A stretch of DNA of 64,000 nucleotides from Pseudaminobacter sp040045035 (lineage in GTDB: Bacteria > Pseudomonadota > Alphaproteobacteria > Rhizobiales > Rhizobiaceae), in contig NZ_JBDZDS010000009.1 of assembly GCF_040045035.1 (NCBI RefSeq), forward strand, positions 1 to 64,000. Direction: 5' to 3'. The notes beneath the pieces were generated by a model, which searched no databases, had not been told where the DNA came from, and saw only the letters and a program-made list of their open reading frames with translations. How positions within the stretch are numbered: position 1 is the stretch's first letter; each line of letters starts with the position of its first letter. A program made the translations under genes and the position numbers. Shown here piece by piece: positions 16,612 through 24,530 of the stretch.

Positions 16612-17592
16612 ATGTCGGCTACGCAAGCTATCGCAACGACCACCACGCACGCCGCCGCGCCGCTCGGCATGTCGCGCACGCATCAGCTTCTCATGCTGCT
16701 GCTGGTGGCGATCGTCGTCATCGCTCCCTTCACCTTCTACCCGCTCTTCGTGGCCAAGGTGCTGTGCTTCGCGCTCTTCGCACTGTCGCTGAACCTCATG
16801 CTGGGCAATCTCGGGCTGCTGTCCTTCGGCCATGCAGCCTATTTCGGTCTCTCCTCCTATGCGGCAGCCCATGCGGCGAAGATTTGGGGGTTCACACCCG
16901 AACTCGCCATCCTCTTCGGCGTCCTGGTGGCGCTGGGGCTGGGGGCGGTGATTGGCGCGCTCGCCGTGCGGCGGCGGGGCATCTATTTCGCCATGGTCAC
17001 GCTCGCCTTCGCGCAGATGGTCTATTTCTTCAGCCTGCAGGCCCCGTTCACCGGCGGCGAGGACGGCATCCAGCAGGTTCCGCGCGGCAATCTCTTCGGC
17101 ATGCTCTCGCTGCGCGATGACAGGGCTCTGTACGCACTTGTGGCGGTGGTCTTCATCCTCGGCGTGCTCGCGCTCTACCGGATCACCTATTCTCCGTTCG
17201 GCCAGACCCTGCGCGCCATCCGCGACAACGAGGCCCGCGCGGTCTCGCTCGGTTATAGGGTGAACGGCTATAAATGGCTGGCCTTCGTTCTCGGAGCGGG
17301 CTTTGCGGGCCTAGCCGGCGGGATGAAGGCCATAGCTTTCCAGCTCGCGAGCCTCACTGATGTCTACTGGGGCATGTCTGGCGAGGTCGTGCTTATGGCG
17401 CTGATCGGCGGCATGGGCACGTTCTTCGGCCCGATCGTAGGCGCGGGACTGGTCGTCTGGATGCAGAACGATCTGGCAAGCTTCGGCGCCTGGGTGACCA
17501 TCGTGCAGGGACTCGTGTTCATGCTCTGCATCCTAGCCTTCCGGAAGGGCATCGTCGGCGCGCTGGGGCAGCTTCTGGGGCACAAGCTCTAG
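16612..17592 (+). CDS. ABC transporter permease (LivM type)
   Basis: A 326-residue permease with about ten membrane segments. It shows SLNLMLGNLGLLSFGHAAYFG near residue 60 and the GGMGTFFGPIVGA loop near 265, both typical of LivM. It is the last gene of the importer operon; immediately after it begins the remnant-rich island border. Confidence 0.88.
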   Translation: MSATQAIATTTTHAAAPLGMSRTHQLLMLLLVAIVVIAPFTFYPLFVAKVLCFALFALSLNLMLGNLGLLSFGHAAYFGLSSYAAAHAAKIWGFTPELAILFGVLVALGLGAVIGALAVRRRGIYFAMVTLAFAQMVYFFSLQAPFTGGEDGIQQVPRGNLFGMLSLRDDRALYALVAVVFILGVLALYRITYSPFGQTLRAIRDNEARAVSLGYRVNGYKWLAFVLGAGFAGLAGGMKAIAFQLASLTDVYWGMSGEVVLMALIGGMGTFFGPIVGAGLVVWMQNDLASFGAWVTIVQGLVFMLCILAFRKGIVGALGQLLGHKL

Positions 17593-17676
17593 GTGTGAGC
17601 TTTCGATAGGTCGTCCATTCGGTCTTGAGCGAGGAGGCTGGAGTTATCAGGCTTCCACCATTCGCGGAGGGACCGA

Positions 17677-17810
17677 ATGAACATCCACAAGAATGCCCGC
17701 CTGACGCCGTTGCATTGAGAGGAGATGGCGCGCCGCTCGTTGAGGGGCGCCTTTCCAAAGCCCAGGCCGCAGGTGTCTACGGCGTGCCGGCCAAGACCGT
17801 AGCGCGCTGA
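17677..17810 (+). pseudogene. IS481-like transposase remnant
   Basis: The start MNIHKNARLTPL resembles the N-terminus of IS481-family transposases but hits a TGA after 13 codons. Downstream, in another frame, VEGRLSKAQAAGVYGVPAKTVAR recreates the helix-turn-helix that normally follows, then stops. Only this N-terminal scrap remains; no DDE catalytic domain is present. Confidence 0.6.
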
Positions 17811-17837
17811 GCCGATCGCTACAGGTCAGCGGCGTGT

Positions 17838-18041
17838 TCATAGCGGTACTGAAGCCGGGTCATCGTTGGGATCCGGCGACATATTGGCGGCGTCGGAGTG
17901 AACCTCGTATGCTCCCATGTCAACGGCGCTGCTCACCCGACCTTGCCCATCTATGTCGGTGGACCCGAGGCCGAAGGCGGACGTCCGCCGAGGCGTAAAG
18001 CGTCCATTGAAGATGCCAATGTCCGCTTTTGGCGCAACCAT
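17838..18041 (-). pseudogene. C-terminal scrap of a beta-helix / choice-of-anchor Q-type protein
   Basis: The 67-codon frame contains STDIDGQGRVSSAVDMGAYEV, the hallmark end of parallel beta-helix surface proteins (D-I-D-G...V-D-M-G-A-Y-E). Nothing upstream continues the domain, so it is read as a relic. With the adjacent transposase scrap it marks decayed mobile DNA at the left border of the island. Confidence 0.45.
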
Positions 18042-18365
18042 AATCGCCAGCGTGGTGGCCGACGATGTCTGCTTTCAGGAAGCGGCAAAGCTGATTTTTA
18101 TGACCGACTTGGGGCGCGAAGCCGTCATTCACAGCGTCCTGCCGACTGTAGCAGGAAAGCCGAACATCCACTAACATCAAACCCGGATCACCCCACGGGG
18201 GCAGACCACTTCTAACGTCAGCTTTCAGGGACAGCCACGGTCAGCTTCAGTGTCCTACTTGAGGGCGCGATTGGGAAATAATGATGTTCAGTTTAGCGTC
18301 TGGCGTTTCTTTCAAATCTACCGACAACTCATTGAGGGGGCAAAACAGGATGCAAAATAGGCTCT
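18042..18365. other. gene-free stretch
   Basis: No gene, RNA or clear repeat recognised. Short open frames here have no family features. It probably belongs to the decayed island border. Confidence 0.4.
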
Positions 18366-18389
18366 GATAAGTGAAGGTTATCGGAGGTT
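18366..18389 (-). repeat. 24-bp terminal sequence, left copy
   Basis: On the minus strand this reads AACCTCCG-A-TAACCTTCACTTATC. The same sequence with one mismatch (T for A) lies in the opposite orientation at 29122-29145. The left copy contains the stop codon of the CoiA-like gene. The two copies bound the mirror-image structure at 18366-29145. Confidence 0.7.
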
Positions 18390-19424
18390 TGAACTGGCCA
18401 GTTCCTGTCGCTGAAACACCCCCCACGCTCTTCTATCACCCTGAAGGTCTCTCCACGCATCCGTGGCGCGAATGGGGATCACGCAGGCAACCCGCTCATT
18501 GTACCTCGCGAAAATCTCGAAATGCTCGCCATAGAGCCTATCGCACTTCACGCAACCATTGCTCAGATATGCCGCGCCTGCGGTCTTGCTGAAACGATGT
18601 TTGATTGCGCCGATACGCAAGCCAGCCGGGATATGGTCGCATATAAAGCGGAGGAGCGGCTCGCGCCCACCAAACTCGGCAATTGACACCTCGCGCTTGT
18701 AGGGTCCGAACACAAGGTCGATGCCCGAAATGATGTCTGTGTCCGAGCGGCATCGATCATGCCAGCAATTCACTGGAGCAACGCGAACGGAGACCGTCCC
18801 TGCTGTCCCTCGCGGGACGCCAAATTTCAACCTCCCGCTGAATGCGGCGTCGAGCAGGGATCGGACGGGCATCTTCTGTCCGCTGGACAGGGCGACGTCA
18901 TAGGTTTGGTTCGGGCCCTCCAACACGATGGCGGATGGGAGCTGCTCGATTGCCGGAACCGCTGTTTTTCGCAGCAACCACAATCCTCGTATTCCCGATG
19001 CCCGATACCGTTGCTGGCGTCTCAGCGTCTCTTCCACCGTCTGCGGGGACCATTGAATTTCGACTGCGACCCCAGCTCGTCCTTTCCGAGCAAGCACATC
19101 GGCCATCCAAGTTTCCCCGTCGGGCGCTAAGCCTGGCACCTCAGTTCCGGCCTCCCAGCCGTGTGCTCGGGCAGCCTCGACGGCCATCTGCTTCAGACGC
19201 AAATGGGCTTCAGTCTCCGGGGCCGTCTGGCAGCCACCATCGGCCATGTGGGCAAAAAACCGGGTTCCTTTGCGGGAAGTCTTCAGCGCGACCCGTGCAG
19301 AGCAGCAAGGCATGCGTAGGTGCCGTTCCGAGCGATTTTGGACGACAAGCGCCGCCCAATCGTCGGGCGACAGGTCAAAGGCATGGATACTCTGTTGATC
19401 GTGATCCAAGCAACGAAGGGGCAT
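18378..19424 (-). CDS. CoiA-like nuclease-domain protein
   Basis: A 348-residue protein. The N-terminal part has a Cys/His-containing region (HLRMPCCSARVALK ... RFFAH). The centre holds a PD-(D/E)XK-type core (D109 in WMADVL; E122-x-Q124 in AVEIQWS), followed by the ETLRRQQRYRASGIRGLWLLR helix typical of competence CoiA proteins. The C-terminal domain carries several cysteines (NCWHDRC, NGCVKCDR). CoiA proteins process DNA during uptake; many non-competent bacteria carry CoiA-like genes on mobile DNA, where a defence or DNA-processing role is possible. It follows the left recombinase module in the same direction with an 83-nt gap, so it may be cargo of that module. Confidence 0.7.
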   Translation of the reverse strand: MPLRCLDHDQQSIHAFDLSPDDWAALVVQNRSERHLRMPCCSARVALKTSRKGTRFFAHMADGGCQTAPETEAHLRLKQMAVEAARAHGWEAGTEVPGLAPDGETWMADVLARKGRAGVAVEIQWSPQTVEETLRRQQRYRASGIRGLWLLRKTAVPAIEQLPSAIVLEGPNQTYDVALSSGQKMPVRSLLDAAFSGRLKFGVPRGTAGTVSVRVAPVNCWHDRCRSDTDIISGIDLVFGPYKREVSIAEFGGREPLLRFICDHIPAGLRIGAIKHRFSKTAGAAYLSNGCVKCDRLYGEHFEIFARYNERVACVIPIRATDAWRDLQGDRRAWGVFQRQELASSNLR

Positions 19425-19507
19425 CGTTTATCCGCCGTGTGGTGCTCAAAGCGGCAGCGCGATGGCGAGCCGACTAAACTGATCGTAGCCGTTGACGCAG
19501 AGACAGG

Positions 19508-20398
19508 CTACAGCACCGCGCCTGCCACGTAGTTGGTGAACATGTCGCCGTCGCGAATGTAGCGAGCAAGCACGGCATCGGAGGCGTGACCCGTCTGGGC
19601 TCTGATCTTCCATGTGCTCGCCCCCGCCATGGCCGCGCTGGTTGCTAATCCTGCACGTAAGCTGTGCCCACTATATGCGTCAGGATCGAAGCCTGCCGCC
19701 TCGACCCGCTCCTTGACGGTGATCGAGACCGCCTCGCCCGACAGGCGCTGATTGGCAATGTGGCCGTGACGATCAACGTTCCGAAACACGGCACCTTCAT
19801 CGATCCCGGCGTGATTGAGCCAATCGCTGAGATGTCGTACCGGGCACCACCGGGTGCGTCCGAACGGGATGCCGATCTTGCGCCCCGCGCCGGTCTGGTC
19901 GGTTTTCGAACGGCACAGCGTGACGACGATGCCCTGCCGGACATGCTCGATGTCGGCATGATCAAGGCCGATGAGTTCCGAGCGTCGAAACGCTCCGGCG
20001 AAGCCGAGCAGCAAGAGCGCCTTGTCGCGCAAATCCTTCGGGCGGTCGCCCATGCAGTGCAGGACGGCAAAGAGGTCGTCCTTGATCAGCGGCTTGGCCT
20101 CCCGCTGCGCGGTGCCGATCTGGCGACGGATGCCGCGCAGGGTGGCCTTGACGATTTCCGACTTGCAAGGATCATCCAGCCCCTTGGCGCGGTGCGCTTT
20201 CGACAACGCGGCAATGCGCCGTGCAATCGTTGCGGCCCGGCGGTCCTGCGCGAGGTGCACCAGATAGGCCGCTACCATCGCCGGATTGGCTGGCACGCCG
20301 CCGCCCCAGCGTTCGAAGTTGGCGAGATCGTCGGCATAGGCCCGCTGCGTGGCGGGTGAGAGCGAGGCGTGGATCGCCTCCGCAACTCCCGATGGCAA
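19508..20398 (-). CDS. tyrosine recombinase, left copy (N-terminus disrupted)
   Basis: A 296-residue frame with a SAM-like core-binding domain (SPATQRAYADDLANFERW) and a catalytic domain retaining Arg (FRRSELIGLD), His-x-x-Arg (GHSLRAGL), a second His (TGHASDA) and Tyr (LARYIRDGD). It is about 90% identical to the right copy at 25600-26676. It begins at a TTG. The 40-odd N-terminal codons of the right copy are present upstream (from 20538) but in another frame, because a 46-bp segment found in the right copy is absent here. It may still be made from the TTG; otherwise it is a recent pseudogene. Confidence 0.75.
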   Translation of the reverse strand: MPSGVAEAIHASLSPATQRAYADDLANFERWGGGVPANPAMVAAYLVHLAQDRRAATIARRIAALSKAHRAKGLDDPCKSEIVKATLRGIRRQIGTAQREAKPLIKDDLFAVLHCMGDRPKDLRDKALLLLGFAGAFRRSELIGLDHADIEHVRQGIVVTLCRSKTDQTGAGRKIGIPFGRTRWCPVRHLSDWLNHAGIDEGAVFRNVDRHGHIANQRLSGEAVSITVKERVEAAGFDPDAYSGHSLRAGLATSAAMAGASTWKIRAQTGHASDAVLARYIRDGDMFTNYVAGAVL

Positions 20399-20426
20399 AA
20401 AATCGACCTCGGCTGCGTCGAGCTCA

Positions 20427-20442
20427 GTGCAATTAATTGCAC
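20427..20442. repeat. 16-bp perfect palindrome, single copy
   Basis: GTGCAATTAATTGCAC, a perfect palindrome inside the beginning of the left recombinase gene. The right recombinase gene has two copies 46 bp apart (25696-25711 and 25742-25757). Confidence 0.75.
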
Positions 20443-20524
20443 TCGCGAAGCGATTTTATCCGCGTCCAAATTATCGGTCGGTTTCACCATTTGGTTGCAT
20501 TCGAGCGATCTGCTGATTTTTGTC

Positions 20525-21609
20525 TCAGCCCCGAGCATGATCGGCTCCTGCTGCCTCGATCCGACACAGGTTAAGGAGCGCAAGGTGGTCGTGGGCGACC
20601 TCCAGAGCGCCCCTGACGAGGGTTTCGGGAAAACCGGAATAAGGTGAGATGGGCAATCTCGGCATCGCGTAAGATCGCCCCCGCGCCGGGGTAGCTCAAC
20701 CTGCGATCAACGACTTGCCCCTCGACCCGGAACACGAGATGGCCGATGAAGTCGCCATGCGCATCTGCAGGCAGGTGCTGATCCATCAACACCTGCAGGA
20801 CCGTGCATCGCTCGGCGAATAGGGTGAGCGCCCGCCGCCCGAGACGGGTGTGCATGTCGAATGCGTAGTCAGGCCACCCCCTGATCAGGGCGGGTTCGGA
20901 TAATTTTTCCGGGCTGGCCGTCACCGGCCCCGTGCTTGCCGCCAGCCATACGAGCGGGGTCGTCAGTGGGTGCCCCTCCTGCGTCCGCGTCGAGCCGAGC
21001 CGGGCGACCTCCAGCACATGCTCGGGCGTGCCGAGATGCCGGTATACGTCCAGCAGCGTGGCGAACGATCCTTCCACTTCCGGTAGGGCATAGGCCGGGA
21101 ACCGTTTCGTTCCCGCGACTAGCCATGCCGCCAGCGTCCGCTCGGCCAGATGCCGCGCCGGATCAGTGACGATCTCGCACAGCTGGTGCTGGGTCAGGTC
21201 GAGAAAAGCCGTGCGCTGGCGCTTCCATCGCGGGTGCAGATCGGCGGCAACCAGCAGCTCGCAGGCGTCCCGACATTTCATTGCGGCGCATAGGCGTTGC
21301 ACCAGCGCGGCCGCAATGTCCCAGTCCCCGCCATGTTCAGCCCGCCAGGTCTTGCGGGTCGAGGCGAGCAGCACATCTCGCACGGCATCGAGGTTGGCGA
21401 TCCCGACATCTTCGAGCGCGATCACCGTCAGCCGTCGCCAGAAACGGTCCCCGTGCCCGGCAAGAAGGAAACTGGTTGCTGCGAGGGCAGCGGTCTCATT
21501 CCCGCGCCTGATTGCTTTCTGCAATGCCGATGTTGCCAGCCACGGATCAGAATGAAGGGTACGAAGTATCGGGTCGCTCAACCGGCGGCGTCTGATCGAA
21601 CAAGTGCAT
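20525..21609 (-). pseudogene. RarA/MgsA C-terminal-like protein, left copy, frameshifted
   Basis: This is the inverted counterpart of the gene at 24531-25613 and closely similar to it over its middle. The homologous ATG at 21609 (MHLFDQ...) runs into a TGA after 20 codons: between TACTTCG and TGGCTGGC the left copy has 19 bases where the right copy has 18. Near the end (about 20635-20650) another extra base changes the C-terminus. The middle frame is open (21668 back to 20571), so the lesions look recent. It was probably the first gene of the left module, followed by the left recombinase. Confidence 0.7.
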
Positions 21610-21669
21610 GAATTTCCTCTCATTTTTTGAGCCTGAGAGGATGTTATCGCGTGGCTGCGCCACGTCATT
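21610..21669 (-). promoter_or_regulatory. conserved leader of the left recombinase module
   Basis: On the minus strand: AATGACGTGGCGCAG (21655-21669), then GCGATAACATCCTCTCAGG, then a purine-rich stretch before the ATG. The same blocks precede the right module (24472-24530), and similarity stops abruptly upstream in both. CCTCTC and GAGAGG form a small hairpin around the ribosome-binding region. This marks the inner boundary of the duplicated module and is a candidate promoter, operator or recombination end. Confidence 0.5.
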
Positions 21670-21831
21670 CGTTATGCGTCAAAATTGCGCTGGAGAGACA
21701 AGAAATGTTGATGAGATGGATGCGCCCAATCTGCTTGAGTTGCCTGAGAACGTCGTGACCTCAGGGAGGCTAATCTCCAATTGTCTCAACGGCTGTCTTG
21801 GAGATCAAAAAAGACAATGCGAGGACAACGA

Positions 21832-22839
21832 TCAGACGACTAGTTTTGGCTGCACTGACTTTGCCAGAAGATGATCCACTTTCAGGCCGGAGAACTGCAC
21901 CTTGGAGACTTCCGCAGCCAGCATCTCTACCTTCGCCCCGTGGCCGTAGCGATCATCCATGGCGCGTTGTTCGCGCCATCCGTTTATCGCCTCCCGATGC
22001 TCTTTCGATGCGCCAGCTTCCCGCAAGGCGTCATTGAAGTTGCCGCGGAAGCTATGGAAGACGTACTTTCGGGCTTGCCAGACCCCGGCGATCTTTGGCC
22101 CAAAGTGCTCCTTCAGCGCCCTGACGGGGATTTCATACTGCCGGAAACGGGAGCGGCTGACCTTGCCCTTCTTCATGTCCAAGAACAGGTCGATCAGGTC
22201 ACCCAGCGACTTTGAAGGCCATTCGGTCCCCCGCGCCTTACCGGCATGTGGGAAACTGCCGGCAAAAAGGCTGTCGTTAATTGCTGGCATTGCTCCCCGC
22301 TGGAGAGCTTCAAGCCGGAGCCGGGCTAACTCCAGATCGGCACGTTCGATCAGCCGACAGAGGAACTGGAAATCCCGATGGCCGCTAAGCGATACCGGCC
22401 AACCGTCTTTCATGAGGGACTGACACTGGGTTTCCGAGATCACGCCGTGCGCCACAAGGAGTTTCAAGGCTCTGGGGTCGGCATCAACATGGTTGCCAGA
22501 TGCGCTGGCGAGTGCCGCTTTCCGATCTTCTACCGCCTCGGCGAGGATCACTGCGTAGTCTGACTCGTCTCGGCCCAAAAACAACGAGCCAGCCTCTAGC
22601 ATTTGCTCATAGCGTCGACGGAAATAGGCCACGGCAACCTGCTGCGCCCGAAGGTCGTCCAGATCGAGAGAGGGGGAGCTTTCGGGCGTCGGGATCGGCG
22701 AATGCTGTGCCAGCCCCTTCAGGCGGCGTAACTCGGCATCGGTTTGAACAGCAAAAAGGTGCGCGCGTTGCTTGACCTGCGCTGCATCCATCCGTCCCAC
22801 GCGCTCAATCCATGCGGTTTTTCCCGCCAGCGTCTGCAA
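21832..22839 (-). pseudogene. tyrosine integrase remnant with the catalytic core missing
   Basis: The frame begins at a TTG, but integrase-like coding continues upstream without a start to about 22950 (FFWYLFEDGRRGKLRYLVG, RRNIPKPL). It contains an N-terminal arm and core-binding domain, up to YEIPVRALKEHFGP. It then jumps straight to the last part of the catalytic domain, FHSFRGNFNDALREAG, with the terminal Tyr in DRYGHG. The roughly 100-150 residues that should carry the first catalytic Arg and Lys are absent, an in-frame deletion. It cannot be an active recombinase. Confidence 0.65.
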
Positions 22840-23009
22840 TGGCTTCGGGATGTTGCGCCTGAGCTTTCTGTCCTCGCCCTTGCCGACGAGATATCGGAGT
22901 TTGCCACGTCTTCCATCCTCGAAAAGGTACCAGAAAAAGGTACCAGTTGCGAGGTCTTAGACGTTAAAAATCAGTAACTTACTTTGAAATCAGTCCTTTG
23001 GAGGGGGAC

Positions 23010-23022
23010 TGGTAGCGGAGGA
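23010..23022. repeat. 13-bp copy of the tRNA-Met 3' end (candidate attachment site)
   Basis: TGGTAGCGGAGGA here is identical to 38304-38316, the CCA end and acceptor stem of the tRNA-Met gene in the same orientation. It lies just upstream of the integrase remnant. It may be the far attachment site of an element inserted at the tRNA, or a relic of an earlier insertion. Confidence 0.4.
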
Positions 23023-23194
23023 CCGAAACAGTCACCACGGCCCCGCGTGGTCCTATTCCGCGAAAGCCGCGCCAAACAAGCTCATACCACACCAAAACCC
23101 AGCCTGACCTAACAACGAAACCTCCGGCCCCGCAAGAGGTGGCGGCACGTGTATCTTTTCCTGTGGCGGCTGCATCCATCAGACGGGAGCCACG

Positions 23195-24238
23195 ATGGTT
23201 CTTCCCCGAAGCGAGTATGTAGTGATGACGATAAACCAGAGTTCCCTTAGCGCATTTTCTCAATTGACGGGACAGCAGAAGACGGCTGCCGGTACTAACG
23301 AAGCCGCTGGAAATTCAATAGGTTCCGACCTGCCGGGCGATAACGTTGTCCCGTTCGTAAGTAAGAGTTTCGCGTCGTGTCCTGTCCCGAAGAAAATCCA
23401 ATCAGACCCCGTCGCCAAAGCTGGGTCGAGCCACCTCGATCACATAGCTGCCTTGACCGCGATGGAGCTTCGCAAGCGTTATCCACGCGAAGCGATCTCC
23501 CACAAGAACATGCTTTCACGTCGAAAGTTGAAGGGGGCGATCGTCCATCCCGATTTTGTCAAGTTCACTAGCTTCCTTGGAATTTTGGGGCCAATGCCCG
23601 CCAAGAAGGCGACCTTGGATCGAATCGACAACAACGATCCCGAGTATGCACCCGGCAAAGTTCGTTGGGCGGACAAGAAGACCCAGAACAGCAACAAGTC
23701 TGACACACTCATCATCCATGATGCCGAGAAGGGTCTGACATACTCGGTTTCTCAGTTGGCCAATTTGCAGTCGGTCCCCGCCGATACAATCCGCAAGCGA
23801 AAAGCCAGAGGTTGGACAGATGCCGAGATCATCGCGGGGGCCAAGGCGAAGCCCGCACACGCCCAATCGTCAGGAACTCTCCCGATCCAGTTCTCGGACG
23901 GTTTGTACTCCCCCAAGCAACTTGCCGCGCTCATGCGCCCAGTCAGTTCCCTGACGCATGCCGGAGACATCGCCTTCTACAGGGACGCTCATTTCCAACA
24001 GGGGTATCGAGATCGCGAAGGGGAGGAATACTTCCCTGCGCTTTATGATGACATGATCGAGCCGGGCGACGACGAAGACTGTCATCTACGGGAGGGCGTG
24101 GAAAGACATATCGCTAAGCTCTGGCCGAGCATCAGACCACATGTCATCTTCGCCAATCTCACTCCCGCGCAGCAGCAGCTGGTTGCGAAGATTGACCCCG
24201 AGTACGTTGCCAATCAGAAAACAAAGTCTCGGTTCTGA
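23195..24238 (+). CDS. HNH-like / AP2-like motif protein of unknown function
   Basis: A 347-residue protein. Residues about 145-175 contain LDRIDNNDPEYAPGKVRWA and KKTQNSNKSD, the D-R-I-D-N...N-x-R-W...Q-x-N pattern found in phage and mobile-element HNH/AP2-type DNA-binding endonucleases. The classical His-Asn-His zinc site is not obvious. Next comes a short helical segment (YSVSQLANLQSVPADTIRKRKARGW) resembling a DNA-binding helix-turn-helix, then an acidic C-terminus. RBS GGGAGCCACG supports the start at 23195. It lies in the centre of the mirror structure between the two recombinase modules. No reaction is assigned. Confidence 0.5.
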   Translation: MVLPRSEYVVMTINQSSLSAFSQLTGQQKTAAGTNEAAGNSIGSDLPGDNVVPFVSKSFASCPVPKKIQSDPVAKAGSSHLDHIAALTAMELRKRYPREAISHKNMLSRRKLKGAIVHPDFVKFTSFLGILGPMPAKKATLDRIDNNDPEYAPGKVRWADKKTQNSNKSDTLIIHDAEKGLTYSVSQLANLQSVPADTIRKRKARGWTDAEIIAGAKAKPAHAQSSGTLPIQFSDGLYSPKQLAALMRPVSSLTHAGDIAFYRDAHFQQGYRDREGEEYFPALYDDMIEPGDDEDCHLREGVERHIAKLWPSIRPHVIFANLTPAQQQLVAKIDPEYVANQKTKSRF

Positions 24239-24471
24239 GCGCAATAATACTACGTTGCCGGAGTGGATGGACAGCTGACTGTGTCTTTTCGCCTAAAGCA
24301 GCAGTGCGAAGACATCTGTCAACGCACTGCACTGTTAGCTTCGCAGGCCGACAGTTATGCAATTACTTCAGAGGATTATCCTATTCGCTAGACGCAACTC
24401 TGGGCTGTCCACCGAAGACGAAATCGGGAGCTGTGCGTCGAGCATCATTAGGTAAAAAACTACGCAAAAAC
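24239..24471. other. gene-free centre of the mirror structure
   Basis: No gene or recognised element. Base composition is visibly more AT-rich than the flanking chromosome. The conserved leader of the right module starts at 24472. Confidence 0.4.
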
Positions 24472-24530
24472 AATGACGTGGCGCAGTCAGGCGATAACAT
24501 CCTCTCAGGTTCAAAAACGAGAGGATTTTC
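24472..24530 (+). promoter_or_regulatory. conserved leader of the right recombinase module
   Basis: AATGACGTGGCGCAG (24472-24486), GCGATAACATCCTCTCAGG (24491-24509) and a GAGAGGA Shine-Dalgarno-like stretch (24520-24526) precede the ATG. These match the left leader at 21610-21669. CCTCTC and GAGAGG can pair into a hairpin that would cover the ribosome-binding site. Confidence 0.5.

Noticed and set aside
17917..18174. Possible 85-codon gene on the + strand
   Set aside because: No ribosome-binding site, no family features, and it overlaps a recognisable relic on the other strand.
18366..18400. tRNA-like 3' end (GTTCAAACCTCCG) near the end of the CoiA-like gene
   Set aside because: No cloverleaf can be formed around it; the similarity is explained by the 24-bp repeat.
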